NCBI GenBank assembly: GCA_004835665.1
Contig: RBKR01000010.1
Coordinates: 1,550,001 to 1,614,000 of the forward strand
Origin: Phoma sp. XZ068
Lineage: Eukaryota; Ascomycota; Dothideomycetes; Pleosporales; Didymellaceae
Length of the DNA: 64,000 bases
Reading direction: 5' to 3'
Numbering within the stretch: position 1 is the stretch's first letter; each line of letters begins with the position of its first letter. The position numbers and the translations under genes are program-made. This document shows positions 10,518-21,699 of the stretch, piece by piece. The notes under the pieces were generated by a model, which was not told the DNA's origin, ran no database searches, and saw only the letters and a program-made list of their open reading frames with translations.

Positions 10518-12617
10518 CCGAGACCACCGGGTCAATGCACGCGTCGGGTCAATGCACGATTTCCTCACTTTCTCAACACCACAAAATGAAGCTGTACAGC
10601 CACGCACAAAAGCTATTATCGCGAGAAAAGTTGGTGGGATGATGTATTGATGTATACAAAAGTCCTCTGTGAAGGACTAATAATTGCGAGTTGCGGTGCG
10701 GCCGCTGCGGGTGGTGACTGTGCGGGAGGGTGGAGGAGCCTCCTCTACAACAACACCACGCCGCGCACGCGCAGAACGGCTCTTTTTTGTACAGACTTTT
10801 GCAGGTGCTTTCTGTGATGCCTTGCGCTTGCCTGATTGGGATAATTGTATAGATTTAGCAGCGTCGCGCTCTTGCTTTTTGCGCTCGCGATCGGCGGCTT
10901 CTTCTGCTCTCCTCTGCCTCGAGGCCTCAAGGCGCGCAGCGTACGCAGCAGATCGTCTCTCTTTCTCCAACTTGTTGCGTAGCGTTGCAGCAGCTCGCTC
11001 CTCGCGTTGATGGTGTTTTGCCACTTCTTCTTCCAGTCTCTTCGTCTCATTGAGCCTGTTGCGATGACGTGCGTCGCGTACTTTGCTGGGGGAGTAGAGG
11101 AGGGCTTCGCTGCGTCCCTTCTTCCGTTGGCGTAAGTCAAGAGTCTCCCGCTTCTTCTTTGAGGGGTTTTGTGCAGCAACTGCTGCAGAGAGTCCTTTGT
11201 TTTCAGCTGTAAGTATCTCACAAGAAGCAGAGAGGTGGTGGAGAGTACGGCGGAGCTGCCTTGCGTCATCTGATGTGTTTTCACCCACAACAGCTTTGTA
11301 CAATCGATCAATTGAGCGCCAATCGTGGGCCTCAATGGGCGGAGGGGTCTCATACTCACTGTCGCTATCATCGTCCCATCGGCTGAGTACTACGTTGGGG
11401 TTGAGCGGCCATATACCCGTCTTCTCGAAGGCGCTGAGTATGAGCTCTTTGGTGAACGTTTGCTGCCAGGATCGCCAGAAGAGCATAAAGAAGTCGCTCT
11501 TAGGCACGCCTGAGATGCCTTGGCTATCGTGAAGGTGCTGGGTGACGGCACTGCTGTAGTTTTGAGCCAACGGAGCGAAGCACACAACGTCGAGCGGCTG
11601 CAGCGACTGAGTACTGTGTGGAGGAAAGATCGCTAGCAGAATCTTGTGCTGATTGCAGAAATTGATAAAGGCCATCGTTATATGAGAGCCGTGGCCATCA
11701 ACAATAAGCAATCGCCAGCTTCTGCGCGCTTTCTTCTTGGTGTAGCGGTTGAACAACTGCTCCAGCCAGGCAAGCCCCACCTCGTCATTCGTCCAACCTG
11801 AAGGAGTTGCAGTAACAAATACTGAGTGTTTTCCTGGCTCAATATCCTCCACCCAGGAGCTTTGTATGGTGTTGTCCTTGCCTGTGAAAATGAGACCCGG
11901 AGGCAGAGCGCTGCCATCAGCGCAGACGCTCGCCAACAGCGTCACCCACTCTCTATTGCCGTCCTGTAGCGACTGCCTGTTCTTCTGCTTCTCGTACAAG
12001 CGCTTGCTGAAGATCCTCTTGCTCCTAGCGACAAGACCGATGGCGAAGCCTTTCTCATCCATGTTGTACGTGTCGGCCGCCCTGACGTTGTATTCTTTGA
12101 TTTTGCTGTGCAGGAGGCTGAAATAGGCCTTGTACTTGTCGCTGTTATCAGCGGCGTGGCGTACTTTGTCCATTGCGGTGGTCCATTTGTAGAGGAGCTT
12201 CTCGGTGTGACTGTTGAGGAAGTCAGTAACCCAGGCCTCGCCAACGTGATCTTTGGCGATTTCCGCTGCGAAATTCTTGATCATCTGCCTTGTAGGTGGT
12301 AAATGACGCTCAGTAAGCTCCTCTATGTAATCGCAGAGGTCACGCTCTTGTTGTGGTGACAGTTTGCGTCGTTGAAGGTCTGCCTCGGCACGCGGGACAG
12401 TAACGCGTCGGTCATTGCGCGACAACGTCGACCTCGAGAACCCCGTCTGATTAGCAACTTCTTGGTAGCAAATTTGTCCGTCTAAGCTCGCTGCACGTGC
12501 ATTTTCAAGCGCATCAAAAACAGTTGACATTCTGTGGAGTTATGGTGTTGAGGAGAAAAGTGTGTTTTGGTGCTCGCGTGCATTGACCCGACGCGTGCAT
12601 TGACCCGGTGGTCTCGG
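10518..12617 (-). mobile_element. complete pogo/Fot1-type DNA transposon
   Basis: A 2.1-kb element with inverted repeats of about 43 bp beginning CCGAGACCACCGGGTCAATG, flanked by TA on both sides (10516-10517 and 12618-12619), as expected for Tc1/mariner-superfamily insertion. Each repeat contains the 13-mer GGGTCAATGCACG twice. It encodes one intact transposase on the minus strand. The right end abuts the left end of another, decayed pogo element, sharing the TA. Confidence 0.92.
10677..12530 (-). CDS. pogo/Fot1-type transposase (CENP-B HTH, DDE_1)
   Basis: 617 codons, uninterrupted. The N-terminal about 110 residues are a CENP-B-like helix-turn-helix DNA-binding region (SRSTLSRNDRR, then LTERHLPPTRQMIKNFAAEI). 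The catalytic core has D158 (YNMDEKGFAIG), D278 (LLIVDGHGSH) and D314 (QPLDVVCF), a DD35D arrangement. The C-terminal part is a long charged Lys/Arg/Glu region, probably coiled coil and nuclear-targeting. The protein should bind its own inverted repeats and cut and paste the element. All catalytic residues are present. Confidence 0.93.
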   Translation of the reverse strand: MSTVFDALENARAASLDGQICYQEVANQTGFSRSTLSRNDRRVTVPRAEADLQRRKLSPQQERDLCDYIEELTERHLPPTRQMIKNFAAEIAKDHVGEAWVTDFLNSHTEKLLYKWTTAMDKVRHAADNSDKYKAYFSLLHSKIKEYNVRAADTYNMDEKGFAIGLVARSKRIFSKRLYEKQKNRQSLQDGNREWVTLLASVCADGSALPPGLIFTGKDNTIQSSWVEDIEPGKHSVFVTATPSGWTNDEVGLAWLEQLFNRYTKKKARRSWRLLIVDGHGSHITMAFINFCNQHKILLAIFPPHSTQSLQPLDVVCFAPLAQNYSSAVTQHLHDSQGISGVPKSDFFMLFWRSWQQTFTKELILSAFEKTGIWPLNPNVVLSRWDDDSDSEYETPPPIEAHDWRSIDRLYKAVVGENTSDDARQLRRTLHHLSASCEILTAENKGLSAAVAAQNPSKKKRETLDLRQRKKGRSEALLYSPSKVRDARHRNRLNETKRLEEEVAKHHQREERAAATLRNKLEKERRSAAYAARLEASRQRRAEEAADRERKKQERDAAKSIQLSQSGKRKASQKAPAKVCTKKSRSARARRGVVVEEAPPPSRTVTTRSGRTATRNY

Positions 12618-12619
12618 TA

Positions 12620-14724
12620 CCATGTCCGTGCACTCAACGATCGCCACAACTCAACGATTGCAAACACCAAACAACAACAATACTTCGACGCGTCATAACT
12701 CCACCAATATGAGCGCGATTGACAAAGCGATTAAAGCAATAAACTCCTTACAACCTCACGAATCTTTTCACTATTCAGAAATTGCTGCCAAGTTTGGTGT
12801 TAATCCTACAACGTTGTCCCGAAGATATCGAGGTGTCCAAGCGTCGCGTGCAAGTGAGCCACTAGATCGTCAAAAACCCAACCCAGAACAGGAGTTAGAG
12901 CTTATACGTTATATACAACAGCTAAAAGAACGAGGTCTACCTCCTACAAGATTATTTATACAAGAATACGCGTCCCAGATCGCCCGAGAACCAGTCTCCC
13001 AGCGCTGGGTTACCTGCTTCCTCCACCGTCACCCTGAGCAACTAGTATCCAAATGGACAACTAGTATGGATCGCAATCGTCACCAAGCTGATTTAGGGGC
13101 AAGTTATAGCCGATATTTCGATCTCCTCTATACTAAATTTGCTGAGTACGACGTCGAGCCACAAAACACATACAATATGGATGAGAAGGGTTTCTTGATT
13201 GGTATCACGGGTCGTTCTAAACGAGTATTCAGCAAGCAATTGTGGGAACAAAAAAGGGTTAGAGAAGCCATGCAGGATGGTTCTCGCGAGTGGATTACTG
13301 TTGTAGCATGTGTGTGTGCTGACGGATCAGCGTTGCCGCCAAGTCTTATATGTGCGTCGGCCTCTAGCGATATACAATCAAGCTGGGTTGACCAAATTAA
13401 CCCAGGGGAACACTCGGTTGTAATCAGCTCATCTCCCTCTGGCTGGACGAACGATGATATTGGCTTATCCTGGCTTAAAAACGTGTTCGATCGATACACC
13501 AGGGGGAAAGCAGCACGTTAATACTGAGTACTTATACTTGACGGGCATGGGTTACATACTACACCTGCTTTTATTGACTATTGTTATGAAAACAAGATAC
13601 TCCTGGCTGTATTTCCTCCCTATTCAACCCACACGCTGCAGCTGCTTGATGTGTGCTTGTTTAAGCCACTCTTATAGGCCTACTCTAACAAGCTCATAGC
13701 TTTCCTTGAGAGAAGCCAGGGACAATTAACACTCAAGAAGGGTGACTTCTTTCCCCTGTTCTGGAAGGCATGGCAGGCCTCATTTTAGGAATCTATAATA
13801 CTCACCTCCTTTAGAGCCACCAGTATATAGCCCCCTAACCCCTCCGTTATACTCAAAAGGTTCAACAACACCACTACACATGACCAAGGCTCACGAGAGA
13901 GCTCAACTTTGAATCTCAGCGCGTCAGATTGGAGGAAAATGAGGCGTATAATCAAGGAGAACGTTCTGGATAATGAGAAAAAGGATGGGAGACAGCTTAC
14001 TGAGGCAGTACATATACTCACGGCCCGTATTGACCTTATGGCACATGAGAGGGAGGGCCTCAGTGAGCATATAAGCTATCAGGGGAAGCAAAAAAAGCGT
14101 AGGAAGACTCTAGATCTCAAGGAGTACTATGGTGGCTTGAATATGTGGACTCCAACGAAGGTTGCAGCATTACAGGAGCGTCGACGGGCATACGATCGTG
14201 AGTTACTTGAACAACAACTCTAAAAAAGTGAGAGGAAGAAGGTCCAAGCAGAAGTTAGGAAATGCAACAAGCAAATAGCTTAGGAGAAGCGTGAGGCAAA
14301 AGCAAGAGCCAGGGCAGAGCGTGTGAAGGAGAAGGCAGAACAAGCAGCCAAAAAACAGCGTCAGAAGGAAGCTCGCAACGCTGAAAAAGCTCTACAATTG
14401 TCCCAAAAGGGTAAGAGGAAGGCTTCAACAGTACCTATACAGAACAACAAGCGTCAAAAACGAGCTGGTGATGATGGAGGCGGCCATATCGACGCTGGGG
14501 TTCCCCCCAACCCCCCCACCCATCACAACGTCGCGAGGCCGCAACGTCAAACTTCCAAGTAAATTTAAATAAGCCAAATTGATCGCTAGTATTACTATAC
14601 TATTCCACCACGAAATCTCATGATAATACTTGTTGTGGGTGGCTCTACAGCCTCATTTTTGTGAGAGTTGTGAGGTTGTTCGGCGGTCGGCACGCGCCCG
14701 CGGTCGCCATCTGTCCGTGCACGT
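12620..14724 (+). mobile_element. degenerate pogo/Fot1-type transposon
   Basis: The left end starts right after the TA shared with the neighbouring element (CCATGTCCGTGCACTCAAC), and a right end reads CTGTCCGTGCACGT followed by TA at 14725-14726. The two ends are not convincing inverted repeats of each other, so the copy may be recombinant or one boundary is wrong. The interior holds a decayed transposase. The 3' part GTGGCTCTACAGCCTCAT is shared by the other pogo elements here. Confidence 0.7.
12709..14562 (+). pseudogene. decayed pogo/Fot1-type transposase
   Basis: The frame is open from the ATG at 12709 to 13521 and contains the CENP-B-like HTH and the first catalytic Asp (YNMDEKGFLIG). 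Two stops follow at once, then the frame resumes with LILDGHGLHTT, where the usual Ser of GHGSH is Leu. Further stops occur before KPL.AYSNK and in the later Lys-rich tail (13909-14562). Most changes relative to the intact copies are C-to-T or G-to-A, including stops where CAG/CAA or CGA would be expected, as in RIP. It cannot encode an active enzyme. Confidence 0.85.
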
Positions 14725-14942
14725 TACTGTTCTAGCATCATAGCTCAGCTTACGAAGGAGCTCGTTTTTTTGACCGAACGCTTGAGGCCCGTGCGCAACC
14801 CCAACAAAATGCGGCTCGTTCACATCCCCCATACAAATCACCACCAAAACAGAGAAATACCAACACAATAGAGCAATTCTGGCTTGGTGAAGCTTTTTTT
14901 AGTAAAGCAATATATATACAAGCTCATTTTTTAGTGTTGCAG

Positions 14943-15889
14943 TTACCCATGGAAGTCGTTTTTGCCATGATGTTTGATAATCCTCCGCACCATCTCCGGA
15001 ATCCCCTCCACCCATTGATTGATCACCTCTATTGGTATACTATCCCACTCCTTCACCCATTGCTCCTTACACTGCTTGGCAGTACAGCTAGGGGTGAAGT
15101 CCTTTGTCACGTGCCGTCGAATCCATGGCCATGCATGCTCCGATGCATTGACCTCAGGTGAGTGTCCCGGCCACCACAAGGTATCAATCCTCTCTACTTT
15201 TATATAATCACGAGCAATACGTGATTTGTGAGCAGGAGCACCATCCTGGAGTAGTATACACTTATCCCCTGACTTCTCTACTCTTTTTCTCCATGGTACA
15301 ACCTTCTTGAGAGCTCCTTCACGGTGTCGGTATCCATCAACTCCACCACGCAGCCGATCCCCACGCTTGTAGTCCATTGTTGAAGGCACATACTGCTTCT
15401 TCCGGGTATAATATCGATGGTTGACATCGATCTCGCTGCACTGTGTGAGTGCTGCTCTTGCATAGAGTTGTAGTTTGTTATCCCTGACTTTTTGATCGGC
15501 GTTCTCACGCTTCAACTGGACATCAGCAAGCTGTCTCTCCTCTTCTGTTTCAGGATGATACACATGGCAAGGTCCCTTGTGGTTGTAACGGAAGGATCCT
15601 TAGAATTGTAGGCAGCAATCCTTGCGGTTACGCTCATGCTTCACGCTTTCATCCCATCTCTCTTCTGGCTTGCACCAGGTCCTTATCATGCCTCGCTCTT
15701 CTCCAATCCTAGCTGGTGTTTCATCAGTAAATACAACCAGTCTGAAATTGAATCCTTGGTTATCATACTCCTTATATTTATCAGGGTTGTGAGCAAGTGC
15801 CCATTCATAACGCTCCTTCTCCTGTTCAGGGGCCAACCCGGTGCAATATCACGCAATTCACGCTCGAGTCCACTGGGGGGCAGTAGCAA
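14943..15889 (-). pseudogene. decayed Tc1/mariner-type transposase (DDE_3)
   Basis: Minus-strand frames at 15600-15836 and 14943-15563 are one reading frame split by a single TAA at about 15601. Catalytic motifs are visible: FTDETPARIG (first Asp), LLQDGAPAHKS (second Asp) and the Glu region SPEVNASEHAWPWIRR. The N-terminal HTH is largely missing or frameshifted upstream of 15836 (fragment RELRDIAPGWPLNR in another frame). It ends DFHG at 14943. No convincing terminal repeats were found, so the element boundaries are unknown. 14727-14942 shows nothing else except a short unassigned minus frame. Confidence 0.8.
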
Positions 15890-15962
15890 TCGATTTGTCT
15901 ATGTGGTTCGTGCTAGTGACCTGCTGATGTCCGAGGTGCCCTCGTCATCATCAAGACAGTGA

Positions 15963-17062
15963 GCGTACAGCATAAGTGGCAATACAGTAATGTATGCTGT
16001 ACTGTAGGGGGATGGCAAGACTCTTGCTTCAACACAGTGCGAACAGAAGCAGGACAGGTGACCTTTACTGTACAGTTCTAGCGTTACCCTGGTACCGTCA
16101 TCTACAGATTACATCAGCCAAATAGACTGTGTAGTTCGGAATCATTGGCCTGAAATTTTAGTAACAAAGTTGATTGACGACACTAAACACGATGCCATGA
16201 GGCCCATATTCCTACCGCTATATAATTGAATGAGTGTGTTGGTGATGCAGAGTGCTCGGTGGTGTGGGATCGTACTGATCACACTGAGTACTGATCAAAC
16301 TGATCATGCCAAGACTGTGTGTGTGGATATGGCACTACGACGATAGGTGTGACGTCAAGACTGATCTGTAGCCTCCGTATGTGGCTGTGAAGGCGTGTTT
16401 TAGGGTCTTGTAATGTCTGGTACACGGTACTGAGTACACCAGGGGCTATTATACCTATACTATATAGCATTAAGGCTCCCCACTACTTAGCATAGGTACT
16501 CTGACTACTTAGAGTGTGTGTAATTACCTGGCGACATTGCTGTTAAGTCTGTATAGTACTATGTGCAGGGGAGCTCCGCACATATTGACATTCGCCAATA
16601 ACTCACATGGAACGCAGCATTGAGTGTTACGGACGCTGTCAATAGTTTAACATCTCTCCGTACATGATACTCCACTTGGAAACAGGTAGACGTCCAAACG
16701 CTTTCAGAAACCAAAGCGTGATTCTCAGAAGACAAGGGTCTATCGTAAATGCTAATTCCAGATCCGCAGTCCACCGCGCCAAAGGAAACTAATGCAGCAA
16801 AAGACGGCTCGTAAGCGTAGACACTGCCCCTGTCTGATCCGCCGCACGAGAGGTATGCAAGATGCTATCAAGCAGATGCCGATGTATGAGGGTATGAGGA
16901 AACAGCACCAGCAATATGGGCTTGCTGTGGGAGTATGCTGGGATAGATGGGTATGTTCGTGTCTGCAGGACGGTGCTGGGTTCGATGGACGCATTAGATT
17001 CAAGCTCCCGGTTGTCCACGATCACGCCAGATCACCATTGTGCCTGCTATGCGTGTCACCGT
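15963..17062. other. intergenic region with a short dispersed repeat
   Basis: No supported gene. 16164-16224 is a diverged 61-bp copy of 58930-58990 (both begin ACAAAGTTGATTGACGA and end in GCTATATA-like sequence). The short frames at 16752-17025 look like noise. This stretch forms the 3' flank of the Rac gene. Confidence 0.4.
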
Positions 17063-17914
17063 TTATAGAATGGTGCACTTGCTCTTCTTCGCCTTCTGCG
17101 ATTGTTGAGGGCGGGGGCTAAGGGCGGCGCTGCATGCTATTAACTTGGGGCCTCGGCTCGAACACAATATACATACCGAATGGCCTTGTCGAAAACGCTC
17201 TTCAAGTTACGGTGTGTCACAGCAGAGCACTCTAGGTAATCTTGTGCCTTGATCTCCCTGGCGACCATAACTGCCTGCTCGTATTTGATGGGCGCCGTCT
17301 TCTTCTGACGCAGCGACTCCTTGGTGATCTCATCGTCTCGCAGGTCAAGCTTTGTGCCGACTAGGATGATGGGTACGCCTGGCGCATGATGATCGATCTC
17401 AGGGTACCACTGGATGCTGTCAGTTGTATAATAGATGTGATGGACTGTTACGAATCACCTTCGTGCTTACATTGTCGAACGATGGTGGGCTAACGATGGA
17501 GAAGCAAATAAGGAATACGTCGGTCTGGGGGTACGAGAGTGGTCGCAGTCTGTCATAATCTCCCTGCCCAGCGGTATCCCACAGCCCCAAGCCGATAGGC
17601 TTGCCATCAACCATTACCTCTATCTGGTAATTGTCGAACCTGGGACGCTGTTAGCTCCGGGTTGGGCGGTAACTCCGTTCGGCAACACTCACACAGTAGG
17701 AATGTACTCTTTGGGAAAGGCATTCTCTGTGTAGGAAATGAGGAGACATGTCTGTACCGTTAGCGCGCAATTCGGCGGCACAGCAGCACACGGTAGCTCA
17801 CTTTGCCAACGGCACCGTCACCGATCACGACACACTGTCAGATATCTGTCAGCAGTCACTGCGAAGTGGTTTGTATGTGCGCACCTTCAAAGATTTGGTT
17901 GTGGGAGCAGCCAT
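17063..17914 (-). CDS. rac1: Rac-type small GTPase, six exons
   Basis: Splicing gives exons 17914-17885, 17834-17802, 17751-17693, 17639-17459, 17409-17177 and 17117-17063, with introns of 49-59 nt, all GT-AG. The 196-residue product starts MAAPTTKSLKCVVIG and ends with the prenylation box CTIL after a Lys-rich stretch. It has the P-loop GDGAVGKT, the effector loop YIPTVFDNY, LWDTAGQ, the Rho-family insert start GTKLDLRDD and ECSAVT. LGLWDTAG and VDGKPI identify Rac rather than Cdc42. Rac GTPases control polar growth, actin and NADPH oxidase in filamentous fungi. Oddity: the residue after the catalytic Gln (Q66, equal to Rac Q61) is Gly instead of the near-invariant Glu, and residue 30 is Glu where Thr is usual. 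The last intron acceptor is the least certain junction. Confidence 0.9.
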
Positions 17915-18599
17915 AGTGTATTAGCGATGCGTCGTCTGATTAGAGTTGCATGTAGACACGCGGGTACGTGAGCCCTGTCGCGGCACTGGGGCGTGGTGTA
18001 GGCTATCGGCGAGCGAGTGGAGCTGGCAAGGCGGTGCTGAGCGCGAGGCGGACAACTATACTCTGTAAAACCCTCGAGAGGAGTAGCATAGTTCTACATA
18101 TAATGTGACGTGACATGAAACACAGCAGACAATACAGATCAGCAAGATGTAAACACGAACTAGGCTTGAGATAGCTTAGCGCTGGTCACACCGGTGTCGC
18201 ACCGGCCCATCCATAGTCATCCAGATGCAGGAGGGTACGTTCCAAACTAAGGCTCAAAGCTGGAATGCAAACAAGTTGCTGCTATCAACGGGCGATCTAC
18301 TCCTTCTTCAACTACTCCTTCTTCGTAACATGTGTTCACTGGACCGGACTGCACGAAAGCCCGGGAGCCAATTCCACAAAAGCCCAGCTTCAGAAACTCC
18401 ATCTTTCTTTGTAAGCAAGGGGTGGCACTAGGATTGGGTCTCATGTATGAATATATTGTTGTCTGTATGTACAAGTGTGATCTGAGCTCGAAAGTAGTCG
18501 GACGCATTAGTCATGCCTGCAGAGCAGTCATGTGATGTGGTCCTAGGCTTACATATCGATATAGGAGAGTGTTTGCCAAGTTCTGCTGGGGCCACGCCA
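17915..18599. other. intergenic region, 5' side of the Rac gene
   Basis: No supported gene or repeat was found. The stretch directly upstream of 17914 should carry the Rac promoter, but no specific element can be named. Confidence 0.35.
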
Positions 18600-18659
18600 C
18601 TTGCCAACAGTGCAGAGGAGTCACTCTTCAGTAATGAGGAAGCGCTAGAAGCCGTAGGC

Positions 18660-20150
18660 GTTTGCGGCCGCGTTCAATCATACCTGCGTCGATATATTTC
18701 CCGCCCTCAACGTTATCCTTGGCAAGCAAGATACCCCTTAACAGATTAGAAGGCTTCAATGTCTCCTGCGAAGGCGAGGGAGATATGCCTTACGGCCGTT
18801 TGACTCCAAGATAATACCGCTGTTGGTTTTTGGTGACATTAGGAGATTCTATCATGTACTGAGAGTTGTGGATGGTAACTTAGCAATAGTTTTGTTATCG
18901 CAGCTAATGCTGGTTGTGGAGGCTGTCCGCGACAACGGCGTCCTTCTGCGTGAGCGTTTCATTATTCCTACAACCTCATCAGACGAAGATTGGTCTTCTT
19001 GGTACTTCGCCCAGGGATTGTGATTAAAGTCAGCTTCATCATCGTCCGCATCATTGTACTCGACGGCAATGCACTGCTCTACATTATCGTCAAACTGGAT
19101 GTGCTTTTTCTTGCTTTGGTGCGATGTTTGTAGGCTGGACACAGATCTAGGTGTAAAGTAACCAGTAGCCTCCCGCATTAATCCTCGTGCCATGGTTGAA
19201 GGCGTGGGGCAGTCTATTGGTGTAGCCCGACCAATGGTTGTTCGTTGGGCCTGCACAAACTCTGCGGCTTGCTGCACTAATGACAAATTTGGCAGCGACT
19301 TTTGCAACATTGCTTTCGACAAGCTGGGCTTCTTGAGGATTATTTAAACGCCATTAACGTAGGCGCTGGTCTTCGGTAACCGGCTGGCAGGCTCAGAATG
19401 TTGTTGTGAACAAAAACAGTTCGAGGCAGGCTGCATGGGCCCATACAACCAAGTTACGTCCACCTCTTTCAACCTGTTTGGTTCGTTAGTGCCGTTTAAG
19501 ACAGAAACCTGAAAGGTGGTGTGCACCGATGAGTAGATTTGTACCCCATGGCATGGATTACGATCGAGATAACCGGGACTGACTCACCAGTTGAGCGTCT
19601 CGGGCGACACAGTCTTCAGTTTGAACTGAGACTTGGCCCACATTCTCCATGAGGCATTTTCAAGCCTGGAGCGCTCGCCGTAGACTTTACGGTGTTCCAC
19701 AATGTGCCGCCACGATGACCAAATATCTTCCACGCGCCATTCGTACGAGAGATAGTCGACTTGATGTGAGGGTTCCTTGCGGACAGCTGTGTCATCTTCC
19801 GATATAGGTAATGGGCCGGGTGTAGTCAACGGTGTGTCTGAGGGAATTGGAAGGCTTGGTGATGGTGAGGGTAAAGACTTTGGTGGAGCTGTTGTGGGTC
19901 TCGATGAGTCCGTGTTGAGATTAGCGACGCCCGTCCTGTATTGTCGCACGCTACCGTAGTCTGGAAAGGATAAGCCATCGTCTTCCCTGCTCGACTCGTC
20001 GGATTGAGTGCCCAGGGATATACTGCTGGAGAGTGTAGGATGGAGTGTCGATATTTCCGAGGAGATCAACGATGGCGAGCACATGTCTTGGAGCGAGTAC
20101 TGGTTCTTGCGGAGCGAAGTGAAGGTGTCGTAGGTGAGGAAGCTCGACAT
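18660..20150 (-). pseudogene. damaged gene with AreA-type GATA-like domain (DUF1752)
   Basis: Exon 1 (20150-19588) starts MSSFLTYDTFTSLRKNQYSL and ends in the conserved block VDYLSYEWRVEDIWSSW ... NASWRMWAKSQFKLKTVSPE. A GT-AG intron (19587-19474) joins it to KEVDVTWLYGPMQP. In exon 2 a TAA at 19344-19346 breaks the frame just before KKPSLSKAMLQKSLPNLS. The frame then continues through KKKHIQFDDNVEQCIAVEYN to KLPSTTL, where a frame change (about 18865) and another TAA (about 18790) follow. These blocks are typical of fungal proteins with the nitrogen-regulator GATA-like domain related to Reg1-type phosphatase regulators. A weak alternative intron could remove the first stop but would delete conserved residues, so I favour a pseudogene. 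Confidence 0.65.
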
Positions 20151-20703
20151 GATAGAGCAAATTGGGCCATGGAACGCGCCGCGTGCCGAAAGCACATCAA
20201 TGCCGAAAGCACATCAATGGCCATTCTGGTTGTGGAGGGGCTCAATGCCCCCTATCAATTACAGAGAAAACCCAGCGGTGGTGTCCGGTGCCAATACCTC
20301 GAAAAATATGCATTGGCCGCTCAGTGTTAACATGCTGTCCATGGCGGCGTGGTGGCTAAGTAGAATCAGCAATGCGGGGGTGTATTGTGGTCGAGTATCG
20401 CAAGAATGCTGAGTTGGTCAGTGACGCAAGGATGAGCACTGGGGATATGAAGTCGACATTCCAAGGTGGGAAGGAGCGGAAGAACAGGAATGTTGTATGG
20501 ATACTGCTGCGACCACGGACGCTGTTGAAGCTATTGAAGCTGTTGAAGCCCTTGGCTAGTGAAAGTTTTCCCCATTTGAGATAGGTCCTCAACGCTAGTG
20601 CTCGTGGAAATATTCACTCAACCTAGCTTAGCGACTGGCGCGACACCAGCGCGTCTCTATAGCACTTGGAAAGATTTACGGATAATTGGACTTTTGTTTT
20701 AAC
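20151..20703. other. intergenic region without a supported gene
   Basis: A short direct duplication (GCCGAAAGCACATCAATG, about 20187-20219) is visible. No coding region, RNA gene or transposon end was recognised. Confidence 0.35.
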
Positions 20704-21175
20704 ATGGAAGAGATTACACCCCCTGTAAATATTCTTCAGACATCCTATGGAGAAGCGTATGATGCCCTTACATTGCATAACATGCAGCACGGCTACGGCT
20801 TCGTCCTTAAGCGGAGTAAACCTCACAATTCTGATGCCAAAACACGATACTACTATGACTGTGATAGATTCAAGAACTACAAGTCAAGCGCAAGTCTATT
20901 GGGCCACAGAATGTCCCTTCAAGCTTGTCATCTTCAATCTGAAGCACAGCGAACAGTAGAAGCTGGAGGTTCAGGACAAGCATCACAATCACCCAGTCAA
21001 CCAACCTAGCGCGTACAATGTATATTGCAGGCGTACATCGGCACAGAAAGAATTGATAGTCATGACGCATGCTGGGGTGAGACCGATGCAGATACTAGCT
21101 GCGATACAAAAGGAAGACCAGGACACCCTCGCCTCCGCCACTGATATCTGGGGCCAGTGGTGTATTCGGTACGCA
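20704..21175 (+). pseudogene. N-terminal fragment of a MULE-type transposase
   Basis: Starting at MEEITPPVNILQTSYGEAY, the frame reads YGFVLKRSKPHNSDAKTRYY, then shifts frame through CPFKLVIFNLKHSEQ, and continues with EVQDKHHNHP and MTHAGVRPMQILAAIQKED. This is the FAR1/WRKY-like DNA-binding start of fungal MULE transposases. The catalytic half is absent, and at least two frame changes are present. It is a relic with no activity. Confidence 0.65.
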
Positions 21176-21341
21176 AAACCCCCTGTCAATATCGATTCTT
21201 CAATTTAGGGTTCTTCAATATTGAGAATCATGAGGATATTGAGAATATTGAATGAGGGCGAACGCCACAGACTTTTCGCCTAAGTGCTTTCACACACTAT
21301 TTACTGCGAATTAACATACATACTCCACTACCAACCTCAAT

Positions 21342-21699
21342 ATGACAAATAGCGATACCGAAATGGACGACGCCACAACTTTTCACCTCTCTAACCCCGA
21401 ATCATCTCAACATACCAATTTCCGCGCACAGATAGCCCCGATGCTACGGGTACCACTGAGAGCAGAGCTTCTTTCGACCGCTGGCGAAGAAGCGTACCCA
21501 AACCGCTATAGAGATTTGGAGTTACGCGAAGAAATTAAAGCGAGATGAACAAGTCCGACGTGGTCGAGCTGGCAGTAGGATATGGATGTGTAGTAGATGT
21601 TCGTGGGAATTAGCTTCTATGACCTCTGCACGAAACCACTTTGATCAAACGCATGATATCAAGATTGAAGCGCAGCAGCCACTGGTTGTTACAAAGTGA
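21342..21699 (+). pseudogene. small C2H2 zinc-finger protein, one frameshift
   Basis: The frame from the ATG at 21342 ends at 21548 (DLELREEIKAR). A one-base shift near 21540 continues with DEQVRRGRAGSRIW and then CSRCSWELASMTSARNHFDQ plus TH, a C-x2-C-x12-H-x4-H finger, ending at 21699. The family was not identified. The 3' end overlaps, antisense, the tail of the NB-ARC fragment. A very short intron instead of a frameshift is less likely. Confidence 0.4.
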
